Assembly: GCF_011369485.1 (NCBI RefSeq)
Contig: NZ_VXCA01000016.1
Location: 1-64,000 of the forward strand
Source of the DNA: Pseudomonas atagonensis
GTDB taxonomy: Bacteria > Pseudomonadota > Gammaproteobacteria > Pseudomonadales > Pseudomonadaceae
Direction of reading: 5' to 3'
Length of the DNA: 64,000 bases
Shown: piece by piece, positions 1-10,051 of the stretch
Position numbering within the stretch: the first letter of the stretch is position 1
Layout: every line of letters begins with the position of its first letter
Made by a program: the position numbers and the translations under genes
The notes under the pieces: generated by a model
Told to the model about the DNA's origin: nothing
The model's database searches: none
Seen by the model: the letters and a program-made list of their open reading frames with translations, nothing else

Positions 1-112
1 GTTTTGCCCGCAGGAAAGTTCGTACAGCATTCTCGGACGCCGTCCGGCTGTCACAACCTGCCGACAATGCTAAGGTTCTGCCCTGGCTTTGTACTTTTCC
101 AAGGAAGCTTTT

Positions 113-3100
113 ATGCCGGACGCCCAGTCCCTCAACGCTGCATTCATGGTGGTTCAGAGCAATAGCCTGGACGAACTGCGCAGCCTGGTGATCAGCATAA
201 TGCGCCGCTACCCGCTCGCACCCTTGGAGAACGAGATTGCCCTTGTGCAGAGCAACGGCATTGCCCAGTGGCTCAAATTGGCATTGGCCGAAGATCCTGA
301 GGATGACGATCTCGGTGGCTGCGGTATTGCCGCGGCCATTGATGTGCAACTACCAGGCAGTTTCATGTGGCAGCTCTACCGGATGGTCTTGGGACGAGAC
401 GAAATTCCAGCCAAATCCTTGCTCGATAAAGCCCCGCTGACCTGGCGTCTGATGCGCCTGCTGCCGCAGGTTATCGACCGTCCGCATTTCGAACCGTTGC
501 AACGGTTTCTCACGCACGACACAGACTTGCGCAAACGCTACCAGTTGTCCGAGCGTCTGGCGGATCTCTTCGACCAGTATCAGGTGTATCGAGCAGACTG
601 GCTTGAGGATTGGGCCGAAGGCCGGCATCAACTGCGTAACGTCAGAGGTGAAGTGAAGCCACTCGCCCCCACCAGTTGCTGGCAGGCCGAATTGTGGCGC
701 GCACTTCTCGATGATGTCGGAGAGCAGGGCATGGCTCAAAGTCGCGCCGGCGTTCATCAGCGTTTCATCGAGCGCATCAATAATCTCCAAGCAGCCCCCG
801 CAGGATTGCCTTCACGAGTGATCGTTTTCGGGATTTCGTCGTTGCCGGCCCAAGTACTTGAAGCGCTGGCCGGGCTTGCGCGGTTCAGTCAGGTTTTACT
901 CTGCGTACACAACCCTTGCCGTCACCACTGGGCTGATATCGTCGCCGACAAGGATCTGTTGCGTCACCAATACAAGCGGCAATCGCGCAAGGGCGGCATG
1001 CCGGTCGTGCTGGATCCTGAAACGCTGCATCAACATGCTCACCCGTTACTGGCTGCCTGGGGTAAGCAAGGTCGCGACTACATCAATCTGCTCGACAGCT
1101 ACGATGATCCCAACAGCTATCGCGCAGCCTTTCGCGACGGGCGAATCGACCTGTTCAGCGAATCCGAGCCCCACAATCTGCTCAACCAGCTACAGAACGA
1201 CATCCTTGAACTGCGCCCGCTCAATGAGACCCGCGAGCACTGGCCCGCTGTCGATTTGAAGGAAGACCTGTCGATCCGCTTTCACGTTGCCCACAGTGCC
1301 CAGCGCGAAGTGGAGATTCTTCACGATCAGCTCCTTGCACGCTTCAGTGCCAATCCGGATCTGCGGCCCCGCGACGTGATCGTAATGGTGCCGGACATCG
1401 ACAGCTACGCCCCGCACATCCGCGCGGTGTTTGGTCAGCTCGATCGATACGAATCGCGCTTTATTCCCTTCACCTTGGCAGACCAAGGGCAGCGTGGACG
1501 CGATCCTTTGCTGATTGCCGTCGAACATCTGCTCAAACTGCCGGACAGCCGTTTTCCTGTCAGTGAAATTCTCGACCTGCTCGACGTGCCCGCTTTACGT
1601 GCCCGCTTCGGAGTAGAAGAACGCGACTTGCCGACGCTGCACCGCTGGATCGAAGGCGCCGGTGTGCGTTGGGGAATGAGCGCCGAGCAACGTGCCGGGC
1701 TGGGCCTGCCGGACGAGCTTGAACAGAACAGTTGGCATTTCGGCCTTCGCCGGATGCTCCTCGGTTATGCCGTCGGTACCTCGACGAATTGTGCAGGCAT
1801 CGAACCCTACGACGAGATCGGTGGCCTGGATGCAGCATTGATTGGCCCGCTGGTTGCGCTGCTCGATGCGCTTGAACTCGCCCATCAGGAACTCACTCAA
1901 CCGGCTCCACCCAAAGAGTGGGGCCTGCGATTGCAGGGGCTCATGCAACTGTTCTTCAAAGCCAGCAACGAGCATGACGATTACTTGTTGACTCAACTTG
2001 AAGAGCTTCGCGAGACCTGGCTGGAAACCTGCGAGTCCGTCGGGCTGTTCGACGAACTGCCGTTGACGGTTGTGCGCGAAGCGTGGCTTGCCGGGCTGGA
2101 TCAAGGACGTTTGTCACAACGCTTTCTGGCAGGCGCGGTGAATTTTTGTACGTTGATGCCGATGCGCGCCATCCCCTTCAAACTCGTCTGTTTGCTGGGG
2201 ATGAACGACGGCGATTACCCCCGTGCACAACCGCCGCTGGACTTCGATCTGATGGGCAGCGACTACCGGCCGGGTGATCGTTCACGGCGCGAAGACGACC
2301 GCTATCTGTTGCTCGAAGCGCTTCTCTCGGCACGCGATCAGTTGTACATCAGCTGGGTGGGTCGCAGCATCCGTGACAACAGCGAACGGCCGGCGTCGGT
2401 GCTGATCGGACAATTGCGCGATCACCTCGCCAGCGGATGGCGATCAATCGACGACGGTGAGGAACTGTTGAGCGCGATGACCCAAGAACACCCGCTGCAA
2501 CCGTTCAGCGCGCGCTATTTCCACGAAGGTAATCAGCTTTTCAGTTATGCCAGCGAATGGCAGGTTCTGCATCAAAACGACCCGCAGCCAAACGAGGCGC
2601 GGGTGCTCGCTCCCCATGTTCAGGAAGAGCCGCTGACGCTCGCCTTGCTGCAGGACTTTTTACGCAACCCGGTGCGCCACTTTTTCACCCAGCGGCTCAA
2701 GGTGTATTTCGAGGCGGCCGAAGCACCACTGGCTGACGAAGAGCCTTTTGTACTGGACGCACTGCAGCGCTATACGCTCAGCGACAGTCTGCTTGAAGCA
2801 GCACTCAGGCAGCCGGACAATGTCGATCAGGCACTCGAGTCTCACGCCCGGCGCCTGCAAAACAGCGGTCTGTTGCCAATGGCTGGTTTCGGCGAGTGTC
2901 TGCAACGCGAGCTGATCGAGCCGCTGCCAGACTTGCTGCACCGTTACCAACAACTGCTGACGCTTTGGCCGACACCGCTGACCAGTGCGATCCCGGTCAA
3001 TCTCGAGCTTCACGGTTTACGTCTTGAAGGCTGGCTCGCAGGTTTGCATCAGCGCGCTGACGGTGGCGTGTTGTCCGTCACGACCATTCCCAACAGCATC

Positions 3101-3565
3101 GGCTCAGTCAAAAGCCGAAAATGGCATCGGTTGACCAAACCTTGGGTCAATCACCTTGTTGCCTGCGCCAGCGGGCTTTCCCTGACCACGGCATTGGTGG
3201 CCAGTGACGATACGCTGCTGCTGGAACCCATGGAGAAAGACCGAGCGGTTCGCTTCCTGAGTGATCTGCTTCTGGCCTGGCAGGCTGGCATGCGTCAACC
3301 ACTGCCCATTGCAGTCAAGACGGCATTTGCCTGGCTGACTCAGACCGACCCACTCAAGGCAGAATTGGCTGCGCGCAAAGCCTACGAGGGTGACGGACAG
3401 ACCAGCGAAGGCGAACGTCGTGAGAGCCCGGCGTTATCCAGGCAATACGCGAATTTCGACGCATTGCTCGCTGATGAAACCTTCTCCGGCTGGTGCGATG
3501 CCTTGTATCGACCTTTGTACGAAGCGCCCTGGGGTTCATTGTCCAGTGAAGGGGCGCGTTCATGA
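113..3565 (+). CDS. recC: RecBCD enzyme subunit RecC
   Basis: RecC is the non-catalytic subunit of the RecBCD helicase-nuclease. It splits the duplex and recognises Chi during double-strand break repair. At 1150 aa the protein has the usual RecC length, and the next two genes are recB and recD. An in-frame TTG lies upstream at 89, but the ATG at 113 sits 5 nt after AAGGAAG (101-107) and is preferred. The stop overlaps the recB start as ATGA (3562-3565), so the two are probably translationally coupled. The recC-recB-recD order without ptrA between genes is typical of Pseudomonas. Residues around 690-750 show the helicase-like fold remnant (LLGMNDGDYPR) usual for RecC. Confidence 0.95.
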   Translation: MPDAQSLNAAFMVVQSNSLDELRSLVISIMRRYPLAPLENEIALVQSNGIAQWLKLALAEDPEDDDLGGCGIAAAIDVQLPGSFMWQLYRMVLGRDEIPAKSLLDKAPLTWRLMRLLPQVIDRPHFEPLQRFLTHDTDLRKRYQLSERLADLFDQYQVYRADWLEDWAEGRHQLRNVRGEVKPLAPTSCWQAELWRALLDDVGEQGMAQSRAGVHQRFIERINNLQAAPAGLPSRVIVFGISSLPAQVLEALAGLARFSQVLLCVHNPCRHHWADIVADKDLLRHQYKRQSRKGGMPVVLDPETLHQHAHPLLAAWGKQGRDYINLLDSYDDPNSYRAAFRDGRIDLFSESEPHNLLNQLQNDILELRPLNETREHWPAVDLKEDLSIRFHVAHSAQREVEILHDQLLARFSANPDLRPRDVIVMVPDIDSYAPHIRAVFGQLDRYESRFIPFTLADQGQRGRDPLLIAVEHLLKLPDSRFPVSEILDLLDVPALRARFGVEERDLPTLHRWIEGAGVRWGMSAEQRAGLGLPDELEQNSWHFGLRRMLLGYAVGTSTNCAGIEPYDEIGGLDAALIGPLVALLDALELAHQELTQPAPPKEWGLRLQGLMQLFFKASNEHDDYLLTQLEELRETWLETCESVGLFDELPLTVVREAWLAGLDQGRLSQRFLAGAVNFCTLMPMRAIPFKLVCLLGMNDGDYPRAQPPLDFDLMGSDYRPGDRSRREDDRYLLLEALLSARDQLYISWVGRSIRDNSERPASVLIGQLRDHLASGWRSIDDGEELLSAMTQEHPLQPFSARYFHEGNQLFSYASEWQVLHQNDPQPNEARVLAPHVQEEPLTLALLQDFLRNPVRHFFTQRLKVYFEAAEAPLADEEPFVLDALQRYTLSDSLLEAALRQPDNVDQALESHARRLQNSGLLPMAGFGECLQRELIEPLPDLLHRYQQLLTLWPTPLTSAIPVNLELHGLRLEGWLAGLHQRADGGVLSVTTIPNSIGSVKSRKWHRLTKPWVNHLVACASGLSLTTALVASDDTLLLEPMEKDRAVRFLSDLLLAWQAGMRQPLPIAVKTAFAWLTQTDPLKAELAARKAYEGDGQTSEGERRESPALSRQYANFDALLADETFSGWCDALYRPLYEAPWGSLSSEGARS

Positions 3566-6500
3566 CTACCAAGACACCACTCGCACTCGCGTTCCCGCTA
3601 CGCGGTAGCCAGTTGATCGAAGCCAGTGCCGGCACCGGTAAAACTTTCACGATTTCTGCGCTCTACCTGCGCCTGATTCTCGGCCATGGTGGCGAGTCCA
3701 GCGGATTCAGTCGCGAGCTGTTGCCGCCGCAGATTCTCGTGGTGACGTTTACCGACGCGGCGACCAAGGAGCTGCGCGAGCGGATTCGCACACGTCTTGC
3801 CGAAGCCGCGCGTTTCTTCCGCGACGAGACGCCTGCCCCCGATGCACTGATCGCCGAACTGCGCGACCAGTTTGAGCCTCAGCAGTGGCCCGGGTGTGCC
3901 AATCGTCTGGATATCGCGGCACAGTGGATGGACGAGGCGGCGGTCTCCACCATCCATAGTTGGTGCCAGCGGATGCTGCGTGAGCACGCGTTCGACAGCG
4001 GCAGTTTGTTCACTCAATCGCTGGAAACCGATCACAGCGATTTGCTCGGCGAAGTGTTGCGCGATTACTGGCGGCTGTTCTGCTACCCGATGCAGGGCGA
4101 TGCCTTGAACTGGGTTCGCAACAATTGGGGCGGGCCGGCGGCGTTGTTGCCACGGGTTCGCGGTCTGTTCGCCAGCGAGCGTGACAGCGATGAAAGCAAA
4201 GCCCCGGCAGAACTGATCGAAGAGTGTCTGCAAGAGCGCCGCGCAGCCTTGATTGAGTTAAAAATGCCGTGGAAGCAGTGGGCGGATGAGTTGCTCGCTA
4301 TCTGTCACCAAGGTGTGGCCGATAAAAGCGTCGACGGTCGCAAGATGCAAGCACGCTACTTTGAGCCGTGGTTCGAAAAGCTCAAAACCTGGGCCGAAGA
4401 CGAAACCCTGGAGCAGTTGGACATTGGCACCGGGTTCACCCGTTTGACCCCCGATGGCATGGCCGAAGCCTGGAAGGGCCAGGCCCCGAGTCATCCCGGG
4501 CTGGACGCCATGCCAGGGCTGAAATCGAGTCTCGATGCGTTGCCGACTCCCGATGCCGCTGTTCTGCAACACGCGGCCAGATGGGTCGGGGCGCGGTTTG
4601 AAGAAGAGAAACGTCGTCGCGCCGAAATGGGCTTTGACGACATGCTCTTGCGTCTGGATGCGGCACTGCAGTCCGACGGAAGTGAGCGCCTTGCAACGTT
4701 GATCCGCGAGCAGTTTCCGGTGGCGTTGATCGATGAATTTCAGGACACCGATCCGGTTCAGTACCGGATATTCGAGAGCATCTATCGCATCGAAGACGAC
4801 AATCCGGACACGGGGCTGTTTCTGATCGGTGATCCGAAGCAGGCGATCTACGCGTTCCGCGGCGCCGACATTTACACCTACTTGCGCGCGCGTCAGGCCA
4901 CCACCGGACGACTGCACACGCTGGGTACCAACTTCCGTTCGAGCCATGGCATGGTCACGGCGGTGAACCATGTATTTGCACGGGCCGAGTCCCGTGAACA
5001 GGGGCGCGGCGCGTTTTTGTTCCGGCAGAAAAACGGTGAAAACCCGGTGCCGTTTCAACCCGTCGAATCCCAGGGGCGCAAAGAGCAACTGATGATCGCC
5101 GGGCAAGGTGTTGCAGCGTTGAATGTCTGGCACTTGTCCACCGAACAACCACTGTCAGGCGCAGTTTATCGTCAGCAGTTGGCGGCGGCTTGCGCGAGTG
5201 AAATCACTTTGTTGCTCAACGGCGGGCAAACCGGCGAGGCGGGATTCGTACAAGACGGCAAGACCTTCAAGGGCCTGCGGCCTTCGGATATCGCCATCCT
5301 CGTGCGGGACGGTAAAGAGGCTCAGGCCGTGCGCGGTGAGCTCGCCGCTCGTGGCGTGCGCAGTGTGTATTTGTCCGACAAGGATTCGGTGTTCGCGGCA
5401 CAAGAGGCCCACGACTTGCTGGCCTGGCTCAAGGCCTGTGCCGAGCCGGACGTCGAACGTTCGCTGAAAGCCGCGCTGGCCTGTATCACCTTGAACCTGC
5501 CGCTGGCTGAGCTTGAGCGCCTGAATCAGGACGAACTGGTCTGGGAAACCCGGGTCATGCAGTTCCGTGGCTATCGCGAACTCTGGCGCAAACAAGGTGT
5601 GCTGCCGATGTTGCGGCGCCTGCTCCACGACTTCCACTTGCCGCAGACGTTGATCGCACGCAGTGACGGCGAGCGGGTGCTGACCAATTTGTTGCACCTG
5701 TCCGAACTGATGCAGCAAGCCGCCGCCGAGCTGGATGGCGAGCAAGCGTTGATCCGTCATCTGGCGGAGTTGTTGGCGTTGTCTGGTCAGGCCGGCGAAG
5801 AACAGATTTTGCGTCTGGAAAGCGACGAGCAACTGGTCAAGGTCGTAACCATTCACAAGTCAAAAGGTCTCGAATATCCGTTGGTGTTTTTGCCCTTCAT
5901 CTGTTCAGCAAAACCGGTGGACGGCAGTCGATTGCCGCTGCATTACCACGATGCTGCAGGTAAGGCTCACGTGAGCCTGAAACCGACCGCCGAGCTGATC
6001 GCCCAGGCAGACGATGAGCGTCTGGCCGAAGATCTGCGTTTGCTTTACGTTGCCTTGACCCGCGCGCAGCACGCTTGCTGGCTGGGGGTGACGGATCTGA
6101 AACGGGGCAATAACAACAGTTCGGTGCTGCACCTGTCTGCTTTGGGTTATTTGCTCGGCGGCGGGGCATCGCTGGGAGAGTCCGGTCAGCTGAGTCGCTG
6201 GCTGCAGGACCTGCAACAGGATTGCCCGGCCATCGGCATCGGTGAAATGCCGCTGGCCACCGAGGCGCACTACCAGCCGCCGCGCAATGAAGCAGTGCTC
6301 AGTGCGACGTTGTTGCCCAAGCGCAAGGCCAGCGAAAACTGGTGGATCGCGTCCTACAGTGCGTTGCGTATCAGCGACGTATTGAGCATTGGCAGCGATG
6401 AAGCGCCGGACAATCCACAGGCGCAAAAGCTGTTTGACGATGAGCGTCTCGACCCTGAAGCACCGCGAGAAATCATCACTGGCGGCGCCGACATTCATCG

Positions 6501-7251
6501 CTTTCCCCGTGGCCCCAATCCGGGCACGTTTCTCCACGGATTGCTGGAGTGGGCGGGGGATGAAGGTTTCGCGTTGTCTCGCGAAGCGCTGGAAGATTTG
6601 ATTGCCCGGCGCTGTAACCTGCGTGGCTGGAAAGGCTGGATCAGCACCCTGACCGACTGGCTGCAACACCTGCTCAAATCTCCGCTGCCGGTCGGGAATA
6701 CGCAGCCACCGGTCATTCTTGAGCAACTGAAACAGTACCGCGTCGAAATGGAGTTCTGGTTTGCCAGCCATAAAGTCGATGTGCTCAAGCTCGATGAGCT
6801 GGTGCGTCAGTACACGCACAATGGCTTGGCGCGAGTGGCGGCAGAACCGGTGCAACTCAATGGCATGTTCAAGGGCTTCATCGACCTGACGTTCGAGCAA
6901 GATGGCCGTTATTACGTGGCCGACTACAAATCCAACTGGCTGGGCGTCGATGATCAGGCCTACACCGCGCAGGCCATGGAGCAGTCGATCCTCGACAATC
7001 GCTACGACCTGCAATACGTGTTGTACCTGCTGGCTTTGCACCGCCAGCTCAAGGCACGGCTGCCTGACTACGATTACGACCGGCATGTCGGCGGCGCCTT
7101 GTACCTGTTCTTGCGCGGAACGCGTGCCGACAGTCGCGGCGTTTACTTTGCTCGCCCGCCCCGTGAGCTGATCGAACGCCTCGACCGGATGTTTCAGGGC
7201 AAACCCGAACCCAAAGTCGAACCCGCATGGGAACAGGGAGTCCTGTTATGA
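3562..7251 (+). CDS. recB: RecBCD enzyme subunit RecB
   Basis: RecB (1229 aa) is the 3'-5' SF1 helicase and the nuclease of RecBCD. The Walker A motif GTGKT lies at residues 24-28 and the Walker B/motif II DEFQD at 391-395. The motif TIHKSKGLEYPLVF near 765 and LLYVALTRAQ near 825 are typical UvrD-family motifs V and VI. The C-terminal nuclease centre DYK is at 1121-1123 (ADYKSNWLG), so the nuclease looks intact. The start overlaps recC by 4 nt and the stop overlaps recD by 4 nt. Length and motif order are normal for the family, with nothing missing. Confidence 0.96.
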   Translation: MTTKTPLALAFPLRGSQLIEASAGTGKTFTISALYLRLILGHGGESSGFSRELLPPQILVVTFTDAATKELRERIRTRLAEAARFFRDETPAPDALIAELRDQFEPQQWPGCANRLDIAAQWMDEAAVSTIHSWCQRMLREHAFDSGSLFTQSLETDHSDLLGEVLRDYWRLFCYPMQGDALNWVRNNWGGPAALLPRVRGLFASERDSDESKAPAELIEECLQERRAALIELKMPWKQWADELLAICHQGVADKSVDGRKMQARYFEPWFEKLKTWAEDETLEQLDIGTGFTRLTPDGMAEAWKGQAPSHPGLDAMPGLKSSLDALPTPDAAVLQHAARWVGARFEEEKRRRAEMGFDDMLLRLDAALQSDGSERLATLIREQFPVALIDEFQDTDPVQYRIFESIYRIEDDNPDTGLFLIGDPKQAIYAFRGADIYTYLRARQATTGRLHTLGTNFRSSHGMVTAVNHVFARAESREQGRGAFLFRQKNGENPVPFQPVESQGRKEQLMIAGQGVAALNVWHLSTEQPLSGAVYRQQLAAACASEITLLLNGGQTGEAGFVQDGKTFKGLRPSDIAILVRDGKEAQAVRGELAARGVRSVYLSDKDSVFAAQEAHDLLAWLKACAEPDVERSLKAALACITLNLPLAELERLNQDELVWETRVMQFRGYRELWRKQGVLPMLRRLLHDFHLPQTLIARSDGERVLTNLLHLSELMQQAAAELDGEQALIRHLAELLALSGQAGEEQILRLESDEQLVKVVTIHKSKGLEYPLVFLPFICSAKPVDGSRLPLHYHDAAGKAHVSLKPTAELIAQADDERLAEDLRLLYVALTRAQHACWLGVTDLKRGNNNSSVLHLSALGYLLGGGASLGESGQLSRWLQDLQQDCPAIGIGEMPLATEAHYQPPRNEAVLSATLLPKRKASENWWIASYSALRISDVLSIGSDEAPDNPQAQKLFDDERLDPEAPREIITGGADIHRFPRGPNPGTFLHGLLEWAGDEGFALSREALEDLIARRCNLRGWKGWISTLTDWLQHLLKSPLPVGNTQPPVILEQLKQYRVEMEFWFASHKVDVLKLDELVRQYTHNGLARVAAEPVQLNGMFKGFIDLTFEQDGRYYVADYKSNWLGVDDQAYTAQAMEQSILDNRYDLQYVLYLLALHRQLKARLPDYDYDRHVGGALYLFLRGTRADSRGVYFARPPRELIERLDRMFQGKPEPKVEPAWEQGVLL

Positions 7252-9356
7252 GCCGTACCTTCGCCGATCTGCTGCCGACGCCGCTGGCGGACGACAGCCT
7301 TTCCAGTCTTGCGCCGCTGACTCGCGCGGATGATCTGTTGCTGTTGCTCACCCGTTGGGTGGAACGCGGCTGGTTGCGTGCGCTGGACAAGGCCTTTGTC
7401 GCCTTCCTTCACGAACTCGAGCCTGATACCGATCCGCTGGTGCTGCTCGCCGCCGCACTGACCAGCCATCAACTCGGTCATGGCCACGTTTGTCTGGATC
7501 TTTTCGAGACCCTCAAAGCGCCGGATTTTGCTCTGTCGTTGCCGCCCGAAGGGGATGTGCAGGGCGGTGTCTTGTTACTGCCCTCGCAGTTGCTCGAAGC
7601 GCTCGATGGCGCACATTGGTGCAAGGCGTTGGCGAGCAGTTCGCTGATTGCGCTGGCAGCCGATACCCGCGACACGGCGCAGCAACGCCCGCTGGTGCTG
7701 GCGGGAAAACGCCTGTATTTGCGGCGCTACTGGGCTTACGAGCGGCGTATCGATTCGGCGTTGCGTCAACGTCTTGCCCACATCGAGGCAATGCCGACCG
7801 ATCTGCCCCAGCGTTTGAATGAACTGTTCGGAGCGGCCAGACCCGGTGACGTGATCGACTGGCAGAAACTTGCCTGTGCACTCGCCACACGTGGTGCGTT
7901 CAGCATCGTCACGGGCGGCCCGGGCACCGGCAAGACCACGACGGTGGTGCGCTTGTTGGCATTGCTTCAAGCGCCTGCGGTCGAGTCCGGTCAACCGTTG
8001 CGAATTCGTCTGGCGGCACCCACTGGCAAAGCGGCTGCACGGTTGACCGAGTCCATCAGTCAACAGGTGCAATCGCTGAAAGTACCGGAAGAGGTGCGGG
8101 CGAAAATTCCCTGCGACGTGACCACCGTGCACCGTTTGCTCGGCAGCCGTCCGGGCACCCGACACTTTCGCCATCATGCCGGCAATCGCTTGCCGCTGGA
8201 TGTGCTGGTGGTCGATGAAGCCTCGATGATCGATCTGGAAATGATGGCGAATCTGCTCGACGCCTTGCCCTCCCATGCTCGCCTGGTATTGCTTGGCGAC
8301 AAGGATCAATTGGCCTCGGTGGAGGCGGGGGCGGTGCTGGGGGATTTATGTCGCGATGCCGAGAGTGGCTGGTACAGCCCGCAGACTCGCCAGTGGCTGG
8401 AGTCCGTCAGCGGCGAATCCTTGCAAGACAGTGGATTGCACGAAGACCTCGACGGCAGTCACCCGCTGGCGCAACAAGTGGTGATGTTGCGTCATTCGCG
8501 ACGGTTCGGTGAAAGCAGCGGCATCGGCCAGCTCGCACGACGGGTCAATCAACAGTTGTCGGGTGAAGCGCGTCAGTTGCTGGTCGCCGGGCACTATGCC
8601 GATGTGTATTCGCTGCCGCTCAAGGGTGAGCACGATCATCAGCTCGAGCGGTTGCTGCTCGATGGTCATGGCGACGGCCCGCAGGGTTATCGGCATTATC
8701 TGAGTGTGCTGCGCAATCAGCGTCCGGCGCCGGGCAGGCCGCTCGAACATCCGGACTGGGTCAACTGGGCACGCGACGTCTTGCAGGCGTTCGACACTTT
8801 CCAGTTGCTGTGCGCCGTGCGAAAGGGGCCGTGGGGTGTTGAAGGCCTCAATCAGCGCATCACCGCCGCGTTGCTTAAGGCGCGTCTGATCGAACACGAC
8901 CAGCAGTGGTACGAGGGCCGCCCGGTGCTGATGACTCGCAACGACTACGGTCTGGGGTTGATGAACGGCGACATCGGCATCGCCCTCAAGCTGCCCGAAC
9001 GTGAGGGGCCGGATGCCGGCAAACCGGTGTTGCGCGTAGCGTTCCCGCGCAACGATGGTCAGGGCGGTGTGCGGTTTGTCCTGCCGAGCCGGCTCAATGA
9101 CGTCGAAACCGTGTACGCCATGACCGTACACAAATCCCAGGGCTCGGAGTTCGCCCACACCGCGTTGATCCTGCCGGATGCCTTGAATCCTGTGCTGACC
9201 AAAGAGTTGATCTATACCGGCATCACCCGCGCCAAACACTGGTTCACCCTGATCGAGCCGCGTGCCGGGGTGTTCGAGGAGGCCGTGCTGCGCAAGGTCA
9301 AACGCCTGAGTGGCTTGATGCTGGAACTGGAAGAGGGGAACGAGCTGCAGGGATGA
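7248..9356 (+). CDS. recD: RecBCD enzyme subunit RecD
   Basis: RecD (702 aa) is the 5'-3' SF1 helicase subunit of exonuclease V. Walker A (GGPGTGKTT) is at residues 223-231, the Walker B region reads VVDEASMIDLEMM, and motif V/VI reads MTVHKSQGSEF with YTGITRAK following. The ATG at 7248 overlaps the recB stop as ATGA and follows GGGAG (7236-7240). An upstream in-frame start at 7227 would lie inside recB without better support. This is the last gene of the recCBD operon; no strong terminator follows, only a small dyad at 9382-9397. Confidence 0.95.
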   Translation: MSRTFADLLPTPLADDSLSSLAPLTRADDLLLLLTRWVERGWLRALDKAFVAFLHELEPDTDPLVLLAAALTSHQLGHGHVCLDLFETLKAPDFALSLPPEGDVQGGVLLLPSQLLEALDGAHWCKALASSSLIALAADTRDTAQQRPLVLAGKRLYLRRYWAYERRIDSALRQRLAHIEAMPTDLPQRLNELFGAARPGDVIDWQKLACALATRGAFSIVTGGPGTGKTTTVVRLLALLQAPAVESGQPLRIRLAAPTGKAAARLTESISQQVQSLKVPEEVRAKIPCDVTTVHRLLGSRPGTRHFRHHAGNRLPLDVLVVDEASMIDLEMMANLLDALPSHARLVLLGDKDQLASVEAGAVLGDLCRDAESGWYSPQTRQWLESVSGESLQDSGLHEDLDGSHPLAQQVVMLRHSRRFGESSGIGQLARRVNQQLSGEARQLLVAGHYADVYSLPLKGEHDHQLERLLLDGHGDGPQGYRHYLSVLRNQRPAPGRPLEHPDWVNWARDVLQAFDTFQLLCAVRKGPWGVEGLNQRITAALLKARLIEHDQQWYEGRPVLMTRNDYGLGLMNGDIGIALKLPEREGPDAGKPVLRVAFPRNDGQGGVRFVLPSRLNDVETVYAMTVHKSQGSEFAHTALILPDALNPVLTKELIYTGITRAKHWFTLIEPRAGVFEEAVLRKVKRLSGLMLELEEGNELQG

Positions 9357-9381
9357 AAAAAAGCGTGGTGCACGACCGTAA

Positions 9382-9397
9382 CTGACCAACCGGTCAG
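9382..9397. promoter_or_regulatory. small dyad between recD and yfiR
   Basis: Two 6-nt arms, CTGACC and GGTCAG, are separated by AACC. There is no T-tract, so it is not a classical terminator. It lies 79 nt before the yfiR start and could be an operator or a weak hairpin at the end of the recBCD message. The dyad is seen in the sequence; its role is unknown. Confidence 0.3.
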
Positions 9398-9475
9398 AGG
9401 TCGCTGTCTCGCTGGTGTGCCAGTGCTGTGCTATCGTTGCGGCATCATTTCGGTACGATCCAAGAGAATCCCTGC

Positions 9476-10051
9476 ATGAAGGTGTCTGTCTGGGCGACAG
9501 AGCGCGTGGTTGGCTACAAGCACGCGTTGCTTGTCGGTCTGCTCTGGCTGCTGACGGGCGTGGCCATTGCGCAGCCGCAACCGCCGACAGGCATGGCCGA
9601 GCAACGGGCGAAAGCTGTCACCCAAGTGGTTCTCGGCATCCTCAGTTACGCACGCTGGCCGGTTGAACCGGCGCAATTGCGTCTGTGTATCGTCGGCCCG
9701 ACCGAATACACCGATGACCTCGTCAAAGGCACCACGCAAGCGACCGGCCGCCCGGTGACGGTGCGTCGCCTGCTGGCCGACAACCCGGCCATCGTCAGCG
9801 AGTGCGACGCGGTGTACATCGGCAAACTCACCGCCGATGAACGCAGCCGGCTGTTCGCCGCATTGATCGGCCATCCGGTGCTGAGCATCAGTGAAGGCGG
9901 CGACCAGTGCACCGTTGGCAGCCTGTTCTGCCTGCGGGTCAGCGACGAACAGGTGTCATTCGAAGTCAATCTCGATTCCGTTGCCCGTAGCGGAGTGCGC
10001 ATTCATCCAAGCGTCTTGCAGTTGTCGCGTCGCAAACCGGCGGCGCCATGA
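9476..10051 (+). CDS. yfiR: YfiR family periplasmic repressor of YfiN
   Basis: YfiR (DUF4154) is a periplasmic protein that binds and silences the diguanylate cyclase YfiN. The protein is 191 aa with a hydrophobic N-terminal export segment at about 17-33. Its four cysteines are at residues 71, 110, 145 and 152, the same numbers I recall for the two disulfide pairs of P. aeruginosa YfiR (C71-C110 and C145-C152). Release of YfiR through YfiB or redox stress raises c-di-GMP and gives small-colony or wrinkly variants in Pseudomonas. The stop overlaps the yfiN start (ATGA). The homologue in P. fluorescens SBW25 is called AwsX. Confidence 0.9.
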   Translation: MKVSVWATERVVGYKHALLVGLLWLLTGVAIAQPQPPTGMAEQRAKAVTQVVLGILSYARWPVEPAQLRLCIVGPTEYTDDLVKGTTQATGRPVTVRRLLADNPAIVSECDAVYIGKLTADERSRLFAALIGHPVLSISEGGDQCTVGSLFCLRVSDEQVSFEVNLDSVARSGVRIHPSVLQLSRRKPAAP